A stretch of DNA of 64,000 nucleotides, from the NCBI GenBank assembly GCA_023627715.1, contig JAMAHW010000036.1, positions 62,001 to 126,000 on the forward strand, in the 5' to 3' direction. Numbering within the stretch: the stretch's first letter is position 1; every line of letters starts with the position of its first letter. Of the stretch, positions 36,991 to 49,044 are shown one piece after another. This DNA is from Periconia sp. R9002 (Eukaryota; Ascomycota; Dothideomycetes; Pleosporales; Periconiaceae). The position numbers were made by a program, and so were the translations under genes. Under the pieces are notes generated by a model. That model worked only from the letters and a program-made list of their open reading frames with translations, was not told where the DNA came from and searched no databases.

Positions 36991-38716
36991 GTTGGGATCT
37001 GTGTACTTGTTTTTCTTGTCTTGCTTCACGGCGTACTTTGGTCCCCAGCGATATGGCGCTAAGGGACGGCACCTGGGGGTATTTAGGCGGTTGGATGGTC
37101 AACCATAATGAATGGACGGAACGGGGAGCAATGATTTTGGGAATTGGGCTGCCGGCGTTTAGGAGGCATATGTACGTATGAGTGCATGGATTGACTTCAC
37201 TTTGCGCCGCTACCTATGTACGTGGGGAAGGAAGTAGTGCAGCTCAAGATAACCTCTCTTGTTTGGGAGGGGACAGGATTCGTCGTGTTGGATGAGAAGG
37301 CTAGCACATGCATATAGGCTCTGTCTGATTGGTGCGCATGAATGGCTTTGGTTAGGGATTGGGAAGGTACAGGCGCATGTTAATATAAGTAGGGCTGCTG
37401 CCATGATGGAGAGGAGAGAAAGATAACTACCAAGTACATACATACATGGAGAGGAGAGAAAAGGTGTTTGTACATAGGTTCTCCGAGTCTGTGCATCGAC
37501 GTCAGTCCCTAACCCCGCGTTTTTTTTGTCTTGGGAGGAGGGGTCCCGTCAGCACCCAGGGGGCAAGACGAAGCTTGGCCTCGCATCGTGGCAGGTCTCG
37601 GAGGTTATTTGACATCGACTCGGTGGAGGGCTGAAGCGCCACAGCGGCCGTCCCTCACGTGTCGTCCTAGGGACAGGGAATATTTGGAGAATGAGGTCCT
37701 CTGCATATGTAGATGCATGACTAGGTAACTCGACCCGTTCTTTGTCCATTGCATGCGCGCGCGGTAGAGTCAAGGGCCGAGGTGCCATTTTTTCCTAGAG
37801 CGTCTTAAGAGAGCTTTCAATATCCTTCTCGAAGCGGTGGTCTGCCGGGTTGCCGGAGGCCCGACGATGGTGGACAGGGACAAAGCCTCGGGCCATGGCT
37901 GGGTTGTAAAGGACCAAGTGGAGTGGGTGACGGGTTTCTTTGGAGGATCAAGTTCCCCATGGTCCGGATTGCATTTCGGCCCAAGCAAGCAACCCATGCC
38001 AACGTGAGCGCTGGACTGACTAGGTGCTTAGTGCTGGTCGTGTGTCGTTCGTTGGCATGCAACATGATCACCATTGATGACATGTCGCACATGATCTCAG
38101 ATGCTCCAGACGGCGCCCCAACAGTGAATGAATGCACATGGTTACTTACCTACCTATGTATTGCGCAGCAGCATTCGTCGTGGACAAGAGAACATGTCGA
38201 GTCTACATATGCCATGTGTGTTGTAGAGCAGAGAGTCGGAGCACAGCAGTCCACGTCCGATTGGTGGCTTTGCAGATCATTCATTCATTCATTCAGATGT
38301 GCCGGACAGACGGATGCCATGATGATGACAGCGTCTGCCAATAAGACGACGCCCACGAATGGCGCAACTTAACAAAGACAAAGCCGTACGTCCCCGCACT
38401 CGAGCTGGCTGGGGTATAACGTAGCACAGTAACAATCCTCTCTACTGTACTTTGTCTGCCTGTCTGGTCGGACCGGAGCTTCACAACCACCATTAGTTAA
38501 ATAAGTACCAGGCAAGGGACGCACCTCTCTTTCCTCTTACTCACCTTCTTCATCTTCTCCTCTCCCCTTTCAACAAAGTTACTTGCTCCAGCCTATTGGG
38601 GTACCCATTGCTTCGCCCCTTGCTTGCAGCAGCTCCACTTGATACCCTCCCCCCTCGCCAGCAAGCCCTTCTCCGACACGACGGCATCGCCCTTTACCCG
38701 GAATTGGGACATAGAG

Positions 38717-38726
38717 TATAAATATA
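38717..38726 (+). promoter_or_regulatory. TATA box of the acetyl-CoA synthetase gene
   Basis: TATAAATATA, 170-180 bp before the ATG at 38896 and followed by a C/T-rich tract, as in strongly expressed fungal promoters. The call rests on position and match to consensus only. Confidence 0.55.
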
Positions 38727-38785
38727 TACTGTATAATAAACCGCTCCACCGTAGCCCAATCGCGACCCCACAGTCACACCACAGG

Positions 38786-38856
38786 TCCTTTTTTTCTTCG
38801 CCTTTCCTCCTCTCTCCTCTCTTACCCCTCGTCTCTTCCCTACCCTCCCATCCTCC
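38786..38856 (+). promoter_or_regulatory. CT-rich tract before the acetyl-CoA synthetase start
   Basis: About 70 bases, nearly all C or T on the coding strand, 40-110 bp before the ATG. Pyrimidine tracts like this mark transcription start regions of well-expressed genes in filamentous fungi. Confidence 0.5.
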
Positions 38857-38895
38857 AAAGCTCCGCAGCTCCGCGACGCGACCACATTCGCACCA

Positions 38896-41527
38896 ATGTC
38901 TGAGGGTGACACGAAGCCGCAGGTGCCTGTCGTCGCCGAGGCACACGAGGTCGATACCTTCCACGTCCCCAAGGCCTTCTTCGAGTGAGTGCAGCCCAAT
39001 TGCCTTCTTTACTGTCTTCCGCGTCTTCCCCAGGTCCATCACCGGACATGGATGCAAATGCGGTGGGATTTCATCCCATGTACCGTTGCTGCGCGAGAGC
39101 TACGTCGGCCGCGCCACGGTGTAGGCGGGGTGACCCCGCCAATATTGCCCATGGCCCGACCGTCCCTCGCAAACTTCACCTCCCCCCTGACCTTGCCTGC
39201 ACCACGATCGACGCGCTGACCCAGCTCATCTTCCAGGAAACACCCACACTCAAAACCCCACCTCGATGGCCTCGAGCACTACCAGCAGCTGTACAAGGAA
39301 TCCATCCAAGAGCCACACAAGTTCTGGGGCCGACTCTCCCGGGAGCTGCTCACGTGGGAGCGCGATTTTCAAACAGTGCATGCCGGTAGCTTCATCAATG
39401 GCGACAATGCTTGGTTCATCGAGGGCAGGCTGAATGCCAGTTACAACTGCGTCGACCGACACGCCCACAAGAACCCGGACAAGCCCGCCATCATCTATGA
39501 GGCCGACGATGCGGGCGATGGCCGCATCATCACCTACGGCGAGCTCCTGCGCGAAGTTTCCAAAGTGGCCTACACCTTGAAGGAGATGGGCGTGAAGAAG
39601 GGCGACACCGTCGCTGTCTATCTGCCCATGATTCCCGAAGCCGTCATCTCTCTCTTGGCCTGTTCACGCATTGGCGCTGTCCACTCTGTAGTCTTTGCCG
39701 GTTTCTCTTCAGACTCTCTCCGTGACCGTATCATCGACGCTGAGAGCAGGGTCGTCATCACCACCGACGAGGGCAAGCGCGGAGGCAAGGTCATTGGCAC
39801 CAAGAAGATTGTCGACGAGGCCCTGAAGCAGTGCCCGAATGTGACTCACTGTCTTGTTTATAAACGCACCGGTGCCGACGTGCCCTGGACCAAAGGCCGA
39901 GATTGGTGGTGGCACGAGGAGGTCGAGAAATACCCCAACTACATTGCACCCGAGTCGATGAATTCAGAAGACCCCCTCTTCCTACTCTACACATCTGGGT
40001 CTACCGGCAAGCCCAAAGGAGTGATGCACACGACCGCGGGCTATCTCGTTGGCGCTGCCGCGACGGGAAAATACGTCTTCGACATCCACGACAATGACAC
40101 CTTTTTCTGTGGCGGTGATGTGGGCTGGATCACGGGGCATACATACGTGGTGTATGCTCCGCTGCTACTTGGTGTGGCTACTGTTGTCTTTGAGGGCACT
40201 CCCGCATATCCAAACTTCTCGAGGTACTGGGAGATAGTGGACAAGTACAACGTCAGCCAGTTCTATGTTGCACCTACTGCGTTGCGTTTGCTCAAACGGG
40301 CTGGCGATGAACACGTCAAGCACCAGATGAAGAATCTGAGGGTATTGGGCTCCGTGGGTGAACCTATTGCTTCCGAGATCTGGAAGTGGTACTTTGAGAA
40401 GGTTGGAAAGGAGGAAGCCCACGTTGTTGATGTACGTAACATGGTGCCAAATCGTCCAAATGAGTTGATTGATGGCTAACGGAAAGAACAGACATATTGG
40501 CAGACAGAGACGGGATCTCACGTCATTACTCCTCTCGGAGGCGTCACGCCTACAAAACCAGGCTCAGCCTCTCTCCCCTTTTTCGGAATTGAGCCGGCCA
40601 TCATCGATCCGATCTCGGGAGAAGAAATACACGGCAACGATGTCGAAGGCGTGCTTGCCTTCAAACAGCCTTGGCCTAGTATGGCGCGTACAGTGTGGGG
40701 TGCCCACAGGCGGTACATGGATACGTATCTAAACGTCTACAAGGGCTACTATGTGAGTGGGGACATCTCGGACATAAGATATACTCTAATCTCCTTGACA
40801 GTTCACTGGAGATGGCGCTGGGCGTGACCACGAGGGCTACTACTGGATCCGCGGTCGCGTAGATGACGTGGTCAACGTTTCTGGGCATAGGCTGTCTACT
40901 GCAGAGATCGAGGCTGCGCTCATTGAACATCGTACGTCTCCGATTCGTCACGCTTTAGTTCTCTGACCTGGTTTTTCTTTCTTTGTATGCTTCTGGTGCT
41001 GACAATGGATTGCAGATTCCGTTGCCGAGGCGGCGGTTGTGGGAGTGCAAGACGAACTGACAGGGCAGGCGGTCAACGCGTTTGTTGCGCTCAAAGACGG
41101 CACCGAGACTACTGACCAGGTCAAGAAAGACCTGGTCCTCCAGGTGCGCAAGTCAATCGGACCTTTCGCGGCACCCAAGGCCATCTATGTAGTTCCAGAT
41201 CTGCCGAAGACACGGTCTGGAAAGATTATGCGTCGCATCTTGAGAAAAATCCTGGCGGGCGAAGAAGATCAGCTAGGAGACATAACCACAGTAAGCCAAC
41301 CTTCACACCAGTTTTTTTTTTTTTTTTTTTTTTTTTTTTCTCTCTTTTCTTTTTTCCACAGCCCCTCTCCTTCTGATAGGTGTCATCGTGTTGGGTCTCG
41401 CCTGTCTTGGTATCTGGGATGGTGACGCGTCGCGATGCGGGCAGAATGGAGCTAACAGTGCCGACAGCTTTCGGACCCCTCTGTGGTTGACAAGATCATC
41501 GATACGGTGCACAGTGCCAAGAAGTAG
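38896..41527 (+). CDS. facA: Acetyl-CoA synthetase
   Basis: Activates acetate with ATP and CoA to acetyl-CoA (EC 6.2.1.1), needed for growth on acetate and for cytosolic/nuclear acetyl-CoA. Six exons (38896-38984, 39237-40431, 40492-40752, 40802-40931, 41016-41290, 41468-41527) give 669 aa, the usual length. Exon 2 resumes at [20 protein letters not shown]. The AMP-binding P-loop [14 protein letters not shown] starts near residue 281. [10 protein letters not shown] spans intron 2, [19 protein letters not shown] spans intron 3, [14 protein letters not shown] is the hinge region, and [11 protein letters not shown] holds the regulatory catalytic lysine. The last exon codes only [19 protein letters not shown]. 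Introns are 252, 60, 49, 84 and 177 nt; the last contains 28 consecutive T. No targeting signal is present. Confidence 0.96.
41312..41339 (+). repeat. Homopolymer of 28 T inside the last acetyl-CoA synthetase intron
   Basis: An uninterrupted T run begins 21 nt after the donor of intron 5 (41291-41467) and continues into further T/C-rich sequence. It is not the acceptor-side polypyrimidine tract, because the acceptor is about 125 nt downstream. The length may vary between strains or be affected by sequencing error. Confidence 0.85.
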
Positions 41528-42417
41528 AGCAGCACTTGATGGCGACAGCCCAGGCGGAACTTGACGTGTTTGAATAGAAGAGCGGTTGGGAGGAAAGGGT
41601 CCTGTTTTGGTAACTTTGGTTGTAGTACGTGTGCGGTTCCTTGGGCGTTGATCGGTTGTGGATATGGTTGGTCAGTGAGCAAAGAGTACATGTCAGCATG
41701 TCCGGTTCATGTGTGCCGGAGCATGCAATTCGTGTAGATCAACTGGTACCTATTTTTTCTTCTTTTCTTGGGCACAGTTAGTCGCACAGGATGCGTTGAA
41801 TGTTGGGGTAATGGCACGTGGAGCGGGCCGTTCCAAGTATACGTATGTAAGTATGTGTGTGTGTAGTTAGGGAAGATATATGTAAAAATATATCTCGTGC
41901 GTTTCAACAAGGCTGTTTATTCAGACGATAGGGCGGAGATGACCAGATATAGTCATCAGGGCAACGAGGAGCCGTGACAGCGAGAAAAGCGCGACAGTAG
42001 TGTTTCAATTTGCCGCGCTTCCAGTACCAGCCAAGGCTCAGCGCGCGGTGGGCCCTGGAAGCCAATCAGGGTGCGGGCCCCCCTAAAATAGTGGCCGTGG
42101 GCGTGGCCGGCCTTCCGGGCGGCGGTGCAAGCTGATGACCGATCTATCTTCTTCGAGAGTACGTACACACCCCATCCATCGCCGAGCAACCACAGCCACC
42201 ACCCAATCTCTACTACCAACACCACCACCACCACTTGTGCCTGTGTAGGTATACATACCTACATTCTTGCTTCCCATTCCCCGCACCCCACCAGACAAAC
42301 ACATGCCGCTCGCCGTGTGTGCATCAATACACTGCTGCCTGTCCGCTGCACCAGCGCCCTGCTCCTAGACGGAGCGTCGCCGCCACCCATCCATCTAGCC
42401 TTGGTCTCCACCACAAC
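41528..42417. other. Intergenic region with a TAGGTA palindrome in the ADAM leader
   Basis: No gene is seen. At 42245-42262 GTAGGTAT and ATACCTAC form an inverted repeat with a 2-nt spacer, 155 bp before the ADAM start codon. A run of ACC triplets precedes it near 42216-42233. Confidence 0.5.
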
Positions 42418-44899
42418 ATGGTGCTTCTGAATTCCCTCCACACCGTGGCAGCCGTCGCTACACTCGCTCTGTCCACCTTCGCCGGCCTTACATCCGCATC
42501 CTCCACCACGAGACAACCTCTACAACGCCTGAACCTCGTCAAGAACCCGTCCATCCTTACTTCCAACAACCGTGTAACGGCCGTGTCCACCTTCGACGTC
42601 GCATTTGACTATTCCGGCCAGCGGATACGACTGAATCTCGAACCCAACCATGACATCTTTGTCGAGGGCGCCAAAGTTCAGTACCTTGCCGTCGATGGCA
42701 CTATATCCATGGAGGAGCCCTTGGATCGCATGGCCCACAAGGTCTACAAGGGCACTGCTTTTGTGAAGCGGTCGAATCGTTGGGATAGGGTCGGATGGGC
42801 AAGAATCAACATCATGGAGGATGGCCCCGAGCCACTGTTTGAAGGCGCCTTCACCATGGATCACGATCATCATCACATCGCTCTCTCGACCCACTATCAG
42901 CAGATGCGCATGGACGGGGAGCCGGAAATCCCCCTGCGCAATCAAGAATACATGGTCATATTCCGCAACTCCGACATGGGACGCAAGCAGGACGAGGAGC
43001 ATTCAGAGCTAAGAAAGCGTTCGCTTGCGGAAACTTGCGCAAGTGACTCGTTGGGCTTCAATACGCACGATGAGCACCCTGTTTACGCCGCTATGCGAGC
43101 ACGTAGCGACAGCAGCGAGGGCACCAGCAACAAGTTTCTCTCTTCTCTCATGGGCCGACAGGTTGATAGCACCCCTGGTGGTGGCAATAGTGCCGGCGTG
43201 AACCTCGTTCAAAGCATCGGAAGCACCAACGGCTGTCCCACGACCCGCAAAGTTGCCCTTGTCGGTGTCGCCACAGACTGCACGTATACACAATCTTTCA
43301 ACTCATCCACAAACTCCACTCGCTCAAATGTCATCAACCAGATGAACAGGGCTTCAGAGCTTTTCGAAAGCACTTTCAACATCTCTCTAGGTCTTGCTAA
43401 TATCGTTGTTACCGAGCCCAATTGTCCTACGACCCCTCAGGCTGCTACCCCATGGAACCGAGCATGCAGCGACAGTTTCCGGATCGAGAACCGCCTGAAC
43501 GCTTTCTCACAATGGAGAGGACAACAGAAGGACAGTTTCGCCTATTGGACTCTCCTCAGCACGTGCAACACGGGCTCTGCTGTCGGTCTCGCATGGCTCG
43601 GTCAGGCTTGCACTTCCGGTTCCACCAATTCAAACTCTTCGCAGGGGGCTGACGAGACAGTTTCCAGTGCAAATGTCGTTGTTCGCACGCTGACAGAATG
43701 GCAAGTCATCGCTCACGAGACAGGGCATACATTCGGTGCCGTTCATGACTGCACATCCTCTTCTTGCTCGAATGCAAACGTGGTCAGTGCTCAGCAGTGC
43801 TGCCCGCTAAGCAGCAGCACCTGTGACGCCGGCGAAAAATTCATCATGAACCCGTCCACCGCCGAGGGAATCGATCGCTTCTCCCCTTGCTCGATTGGTA
43901 ACGTCTGCTCTGCCTTGGGTCGGAATAGCGTCAAGTCCAATTGCCTCACGAACAACAGGGGCGTTAATACCATTAGTCAACCCGTGTGCGGTAACGGAAT
44001 CGTGGAGGGTGACGAGCAGTGCGATTGTGGAGGTGAAGCCGGCTGCAAAGGCAACAGATGTTGCAATCCTACGACATGTCGATTCGTAAATAACGCCGTT
44101 TGCGACGACTCCAACGAAGACTGCTGCAGACAGTGCCAGTTCGCTTCATCGAGTACCGTCTGTCGCGCAAGTGCAGGCTCATGCGACCCCGAAGAGAGGT
44201 GCACTGGTTCCACACCCTATTGTCCCGAGGACAAGACCAACCCCGATGGTTCGGATTGCGGGAACGGATTGAAATGCGCCAGTGGGCAGTGCACGTCTCG
44301 GGATCAACAATGCAAATCTGTCATGGGCAACCTTGGAAAGGGTAATGACACGTATGCTTGTGACAATAGCAACTGCGTGTTGAGCTGCGCCAGCCCCGAG
44401 TTTGGACGCAACGTATGTTATGGTTTACAGCAGAATTTCCTGGATGGTACGCCCTGCGTAGGCGGCGGCCACTGCAACAACGTGAGTGCTCGTATCCTCA
44501 CATTACATGTCCATACAACTAATCCAAATATAGGGCCAATGTGCTGGATCTTCTGTCGGCGGAGAAGTCAAGACCTGGATAGATGAACATCGCACTCTCG
44601 TCATTGCTCTGTCCAGTGCCATCGGCGGTCTTCTTGTCCTGTCCATTCTTGGATGTTGCATTAGCAGTTGTAGACGGCGAAAGAGGGCGAAGGCATACGC
44701 GAAGAAAGCTGCCTCCATGCAACAGCGCGGGCCGCCGCCGCCCATGGGCTACGCACCAAACCAGTCCAGAAATGCAAGGCATGGCGGTGCACCATCGAAT
44801 GTCGGGTCCAACCCGGGCTGGACGCCGCAAACAAACCACAGCGATTTTCCACAGCCACCACCTCTCTATCATCGCAGCTCCACTGCGCGCTACGCATAG
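42418..44899 (+). CDS. Fungal ADAM-type membrane metalloprotease
   Basis: Two exons (42418-44481, 44534-44899; intron of 52 nt, phase 0) give 809 aa. A signal peptide (MVLLNSLHTVAAVATLALS) precedes a prodomain. The reprolysin-type zinc site is HETGHTFGAVHD (433-444: His433, Glu434, His437, His443), followed by the met-turn region FIMNPSTAEG. A Cys-rich disintegrin domain (CGNGIVEGDEQCDCGGEAGC onward) and an ADAM Cys-rich domain follow. The short second exon supplies the transmembrane helix (TLVIALSSAIGGLLVLSIL), a Cys cluster, a basic stop and a Pro-rich cytosolic tail (RGPPPPMGY). ADAMs shed or process surface proteins; fungal substrates are largely unknown. The ATG at 42418 was chosen because it begins the signal peptide, while the longer frame starts at TTG. 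Confidence 0.93.
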
Positions 44900-46785
44900 T
44901 TGGAAAACAGGAATGGATGATTGCATCAACATCGCATCGCTTTTCATGTTTCTTTAAAATTTATTTGTTTCCTTGCAGCGGGCAGGTTTTCTAGGGAAAA
45001 ACTCTAGCATGGGAGGCACTCCTTGGGCACTGGGTAACCGTCGTTCTCGTTTTTGATATACATGCGACGATCATTTTGGAATTGGCGTTTCTATATTTTT
45101 TCTCTTATCTCCTGTCACGGCACTCGGGAGACTTGACCCGGTTTTCTTTCATCTGTTGGTTTTGGAGCGCTTTACATATCTTGCATACTGCGCGGCGTTT
45201 CTTTGGAATGGGACGAAAGGCACAGTAAGACCTTTCTGGATAGGGAATCACAAAGAGAAAATTCGGGGGTGCAGTGCAGTGCAGCAAGACATGTGTCACT
45301 GCTAATCACATCCTACTCGTAGTAGAAGAAGAAGGATTGTGAGTCTTATATAGATGGGGGGGATGACCTCGGGGTTAGTGTCTATACTAGCTAGCTATTA
45401 GGTCCCTATGTATGCATGTAGACATTGTACAGCTGCAATCGAATGTTGAATAGTTATCAAAGTCTCCGACTTCGGTCTTATGGTGATTGTCCGTGAACCC
45501 TTGTATGCAGTGAGTTGTACCGCCGGTGGTGGCTCAGTTTCACAAAACGTATCCTGCTAATATGTGTATCAGAAGTACTTACACATACAAGTAACGAAGC
45601 AGGAAACACTCGCAGACAGTCCCACTGGAAAAGAGCAATCGGCACACGTTGCTCGTTAGCATCACAGCTTAGAAACAGAAGCAAATACATAACCAAATAC
45701 ATGAGTACCTATGTTGTACACAACCGACCTAGGTAAGTTACATGTATACCTAGGTATGTAGGTACAGGTCCTCACTTCGCTCCGGTTCGTTCGATTCCGT
45801 TTCGGTTCATTCGGTTCGGTTCCCGAACTGTGACGGACTAGCCAAACAGGAACCTCGTATACAATCAAATCGCACAGAGATCGCTGTAGAACCGCGGATG
45901 GATCGATTTGATCCGGCGAGCGAGCGAATCATATCCATACACCCTGACAGGAACGGTTGTGGATGAAGGGGGATCACACATACCTTCTTGGGAATACACT
46001 TCCTCATTGAACAACACAGAAAAATGCAGGGTAAAGATGAGTAGAATATCTTTGTAGGAGGTTGGTAGGCGAGATACGGGGGGAGAGGTAATAGATGTCA
46101 AATGGGGCCGCTTAGCTACATTTCGCAATCCTTTCCTTTCTTCATGCTCGATCCTTCTCACTATCCTTCCCCGGATCGGATAGCGGGATAGATCCATGTA
46201 CCTTTTAGATTGCATGTGCATGAGATGGGCTGCAGTTAACGGTCATGCGGGTGAGACGAAGGCAGTGGTTCGCAACGGCCCCCATCAGTATGTAAAGTTA
46301 TTTCCCTTTTCAGACCGAAAACGCAACAAAAGCCCAATAGGCAAATGTACACAATCTGCAAAGATATCGCGGAGTTCGTATCTATGTACATGTACTGTGG
46401 CGAACTTGGGGAGAATGGATAGATACAAACTCCTTTTCATGCATGCGCTAGCTTTGATGTATGTAGGTACATATGTAGGAAAGGAAAAGAGGGGTGGAGT
46501 GACGACGGCAATCTGGGGCGATCTGGGTGAAGTTTGTTACATGTCACTTTGTTTTAATTGAGCGCGCGCTCGCTCCTGTCGTGGTACTTGGAACTCGAAT
46601 CGAAGCGTACCTGTCCCCACTACAAGGAAAACAAACTTCAAACGAACCGCCCATATCTCATTGTAGATGGGAATCAAACAGCGGCCATAAAGGTCCGAGG
46701 CAAGGCACAAAAGTAGCAAAACGAGGAGAAGAAGGAAAAAAGCCCGAGCAACAGAGACACCTTCCCCTTCACAACCACGACCAAA
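44900..46785. other. Intergenic region with dense TAGGTA elements and TTCGGTTC repeats
   Basis: About 1.9 kb without a supported gene. Between 45702 and 45768 there are a perfect TACCTAGGTA (45747-45756), a near copy (45727-45735) and flanking GTAGGTAC and AGTACCTA. Directly after, 45781-45824 is a degenerate tandem of TTCGGTTC-like units. A further TGTAGGTACA is near 46459. Confidence 0.55.
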
Positions 46786-47526
46786 ATGTCTGGATCATCT
46801 ATGCCCAGTCCACCCTCACTAGGTCAGGCCGACTCTCAACCATTATCCTTTGACTCCAAAACCCTCACGACCACCATTTACCTCGTCATCGTTCTCATTA
46901 CCTTTTTCCCCGTCGTATGGGTCGTGTGGCGCATCGTCAAGGACTGTCGTATAGAGCGCCGGGCACGCAAAAAAGCCGCCGCGTCGTCGTCCTCCTCCGA
47001 TGTTGACCTGGAGAAGGGGAGACCGCCGACACCTCCCAACACCACCATGATCGATGGCGCGGAAATCAACGGCGGCGTTTGCGAACTGGAGCAGCCTGGC
47101 TTGCCCGAGTTGCCGGGTATGGGGAGAGCGGAGCTTTGGGATGAGTGGTGCGCGGGGGAGATTGGCGGGAAGGAGGTTAGGAGTGAGTTGGATGCTGCTT
47201 CTGCTGGTGGAGGGAAGGTTGGCTGGGAGAAGGGGTACGGTGGCGAAGATGGTGGGGATTTTAGGTTTGTTAAGGTCATGATGGGGGAGATGGAGGTGGT
47301 GCTAGGGGTCGAGATTGCGGAGATGCAAGGGGAGGGTGGAGGTGGGCGGCAGGAGGTAAAGGAAGAAGAGAAGGGTAAGGGGGAGAAAGAGAGGGAGGAA
47401 GATGGGCGAATAATGAAGGAGCAAAAATCAGAAGAAGAAGAAGAAGAAGAAGAAGATAGGGACGAAGGAAAGAATGCGGATGTAAACAAGAAGCACAGCG
47501 AGAATTCCCAAGGGCAAACATGCTGA
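46786..47526 (+). CDS. Hypothetical single-pass membrane protein with Glu-rich tail
   Basis: Intronless, 246 aa, ATG in good context (AAAATGTC). An N-terminal Ser/Pro-rich stretch is followed by one hydrophobic helix (TTIYLVIVLITFFPVVWVVW) and a strongly basic flank (RIERRARKKAAA), so the C-terminus is probably cytosolic. A motif region (RPPTPPNTT, then PGLPELPGMGRAELWDEWC) may be conserved. The last 80 residues are Lys/Glu-rich and contain a Glu run encoded by a GAA microsatellite. I do not recognise the family. A long open frame on the opposite strand (46878-47561) is low-complexity Ser/Pro and I regard it as a shadow, so this strand is preferred. Confidence 0.62.
   Translation: MSGSSMPSPPSLGQADSQPLSFDSKTLTTTIYLVIVLITFFPVVWVVWRIVKDCRIERRARKKAAASSSSSDVDLEKGRPPTPPNTTMIDGAEINGGVCELEQPGLPELPGMGRAELWDEWCAGEIGGKEVRSELDAASAGGGKVGWEKGYGGEDGGDFRFVKVMMGEMEVVLGVEIAEMQGEGGGGRQEVKEEEKGKGEKEREEDGRIMKEQKSEEEEEEEEDRDEGKNADVNKKHSENSQGQTC
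47431..47456 (+). repeat. (GAA)8 microsatellite in a coding region
   Basis: Eight GAA units in frame encode a Glu run in the membrane protein tail. Unit number is likely to be polymorphic and would change protein length without breaking the frame. Confidence 0.8.
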
Positions 47527-49044
47527 GTTCTGCTTAATCTCCGAAGCATCACGTCTTCCAACCATCACACACACGACCACACAAGTCTTCAGATAATCCT
47601 AAAAGACGACCGCGAGGACTAACTACCATACGATGCCTCCACGCAACAGCATTAGAGGAACCACTCCGTCCCAGGCTCCATGTTCCTATCACGCTAGGGA
47701 AAAAATCACCGACACTCTACCCAAATTGCAACATCATCAATGTCAAATCAGTGATAGGGCGGGAAGATAAGGAAGGGAAGTGAGGAAAGGAGAGAAATGA
47801 ATAAACGAAATTATGCATCATCTCATAGAGATTCTGAACGAAAACGAAACACTGGAATATACCGTAGAGCATAGAAAGACGAGAGGAAGAGCTAGTCAAA
47901 GTAAATGACCTGAGGATTGGTAAAAGGACATATGTAGTTTTCTATTTTGTTATCCGTCCGAAGATGAGTTCCTGCTGGGTAGAGTCAACAATTCTAAGTA
48001 TTATGTGACCAGGTTTGCGACATACATGCATATACACGGAAATCTGACACAATAATACAGCCCTATACCGCAAATATAAAGTTAGGTATATACAACTAGG
48101 GTAGTTACAGGACATGGTTAGTAGCTCAATGCGCTACGTTATGTGGAGTCTTGATAATACGTAACTATGTATACACATGTGGACATGTGCGTTTCAGTGA
48201 TTCTCGGAATTGTTGGATCAGACCGGGAGTGAATGAATGTGGGTATAAGAAAGTATCAAGAGAGACGAGTTGGTGGTGAGTATGTATTAATCTTGAACTG
48301 AACTACACTAGTAATATATAGCAAATTTCTCTGTGATTGTAATGCTTTAGTTAACGCAACATCACACCCTGCGACATGTTTGATATGACCAAGTGCCACG
48401 CTCATGGGGCGTTATGAGCCCGTGTCCCAACCCTATCGCTGCAAATAGATGTCCAGCCCATCTTAAAGTATAAAACCACTCAACAGTACTGGATGTTGTA
48501 TTCATACATGTCAGCTGGCACTGCTTTTCGAAGTCACTTGAAGTTACACTTGGGAAGAAACAGATATTCTGACCTAATCTGCTGCATAAAATGTAAAATT
48601 TTAACCGCTTTTGAGGTGATGCCCTCAGAGCCTCGAAAGATAATAAGTTTTGCTTTACGCGCCATGTTTGCTGTCTTCTGAGAGCCTATGTATGTAGGTA
48701 GGAATGCTTCGTTGACGTAACGACTAGAACCACTCTCCACTCCTGTTTCCAGCTTGCAAAAAAGAAGTGCTCGTCAATTCACATTGCGGAATCACTTTTA
48801 TTCTTTTCTTCGACTCATTCAAATCTGACAGGACATAAGCAAAAATAGCGTGCCGCTATTCTATACACTACACGTTCGTGGCTGTCCATTGATGCCGATC
48901 CACCTCGTACCCCACGCACAACAGCTCTGTCCCTTCCGCACCCCACCAAAAAAAAGAGAGAAGCCTCCTCCCACCGACATAAACAACACCACTCCCACTC
49001 AGTCTCTCGAAAAGAAGCCGCCGTCTATAACCACGAAAACAAAA
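47527..49044. other. Intergenic region, no gene seen
   Basis: About 1.5 kb, AT-rich from 47700 to 48700, with only short ORFs. A TGTAGGTAGG-type motif is near 48687. It holds the promoter of the small gene that follows. Confidence 0.45.

Larger units (their letters stand above)
36991..38895. other. Intergenic region and acetyl-CoA synthetase promoter
   Basis: About 1.9 kb with no supported gene. One 149-codon ORF at 37923-38372 has no domain and no coding feel. An ATTC microsatellite (four units) lies at 38279-38295. The last 200 bp contain a TATA box and a CT tract, listed separately. Confidence 0.45.

Noticed and set aside
37923..38372. 149-codon plus-strand ORF upstream of acetyl-CoA synthetase
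   Set aside because: No domain, mixed composition, contains the ATTC microsatellite, and lies in the promoter region.
41312..41420. Poly-T stretch as the 3' end of a retroposon or a terminator
   Set aside because: It lies inside an intron whose flanking exons join in frame, with no target-site duplication or open frame beside it.
46878..47561. 227-codon minus-strand ORF over the Glu-rich membrane protein
   Set aside because: Low-complexity Ser/Pro/Phe translation produced by the GAA/GGA-rich sense strand.
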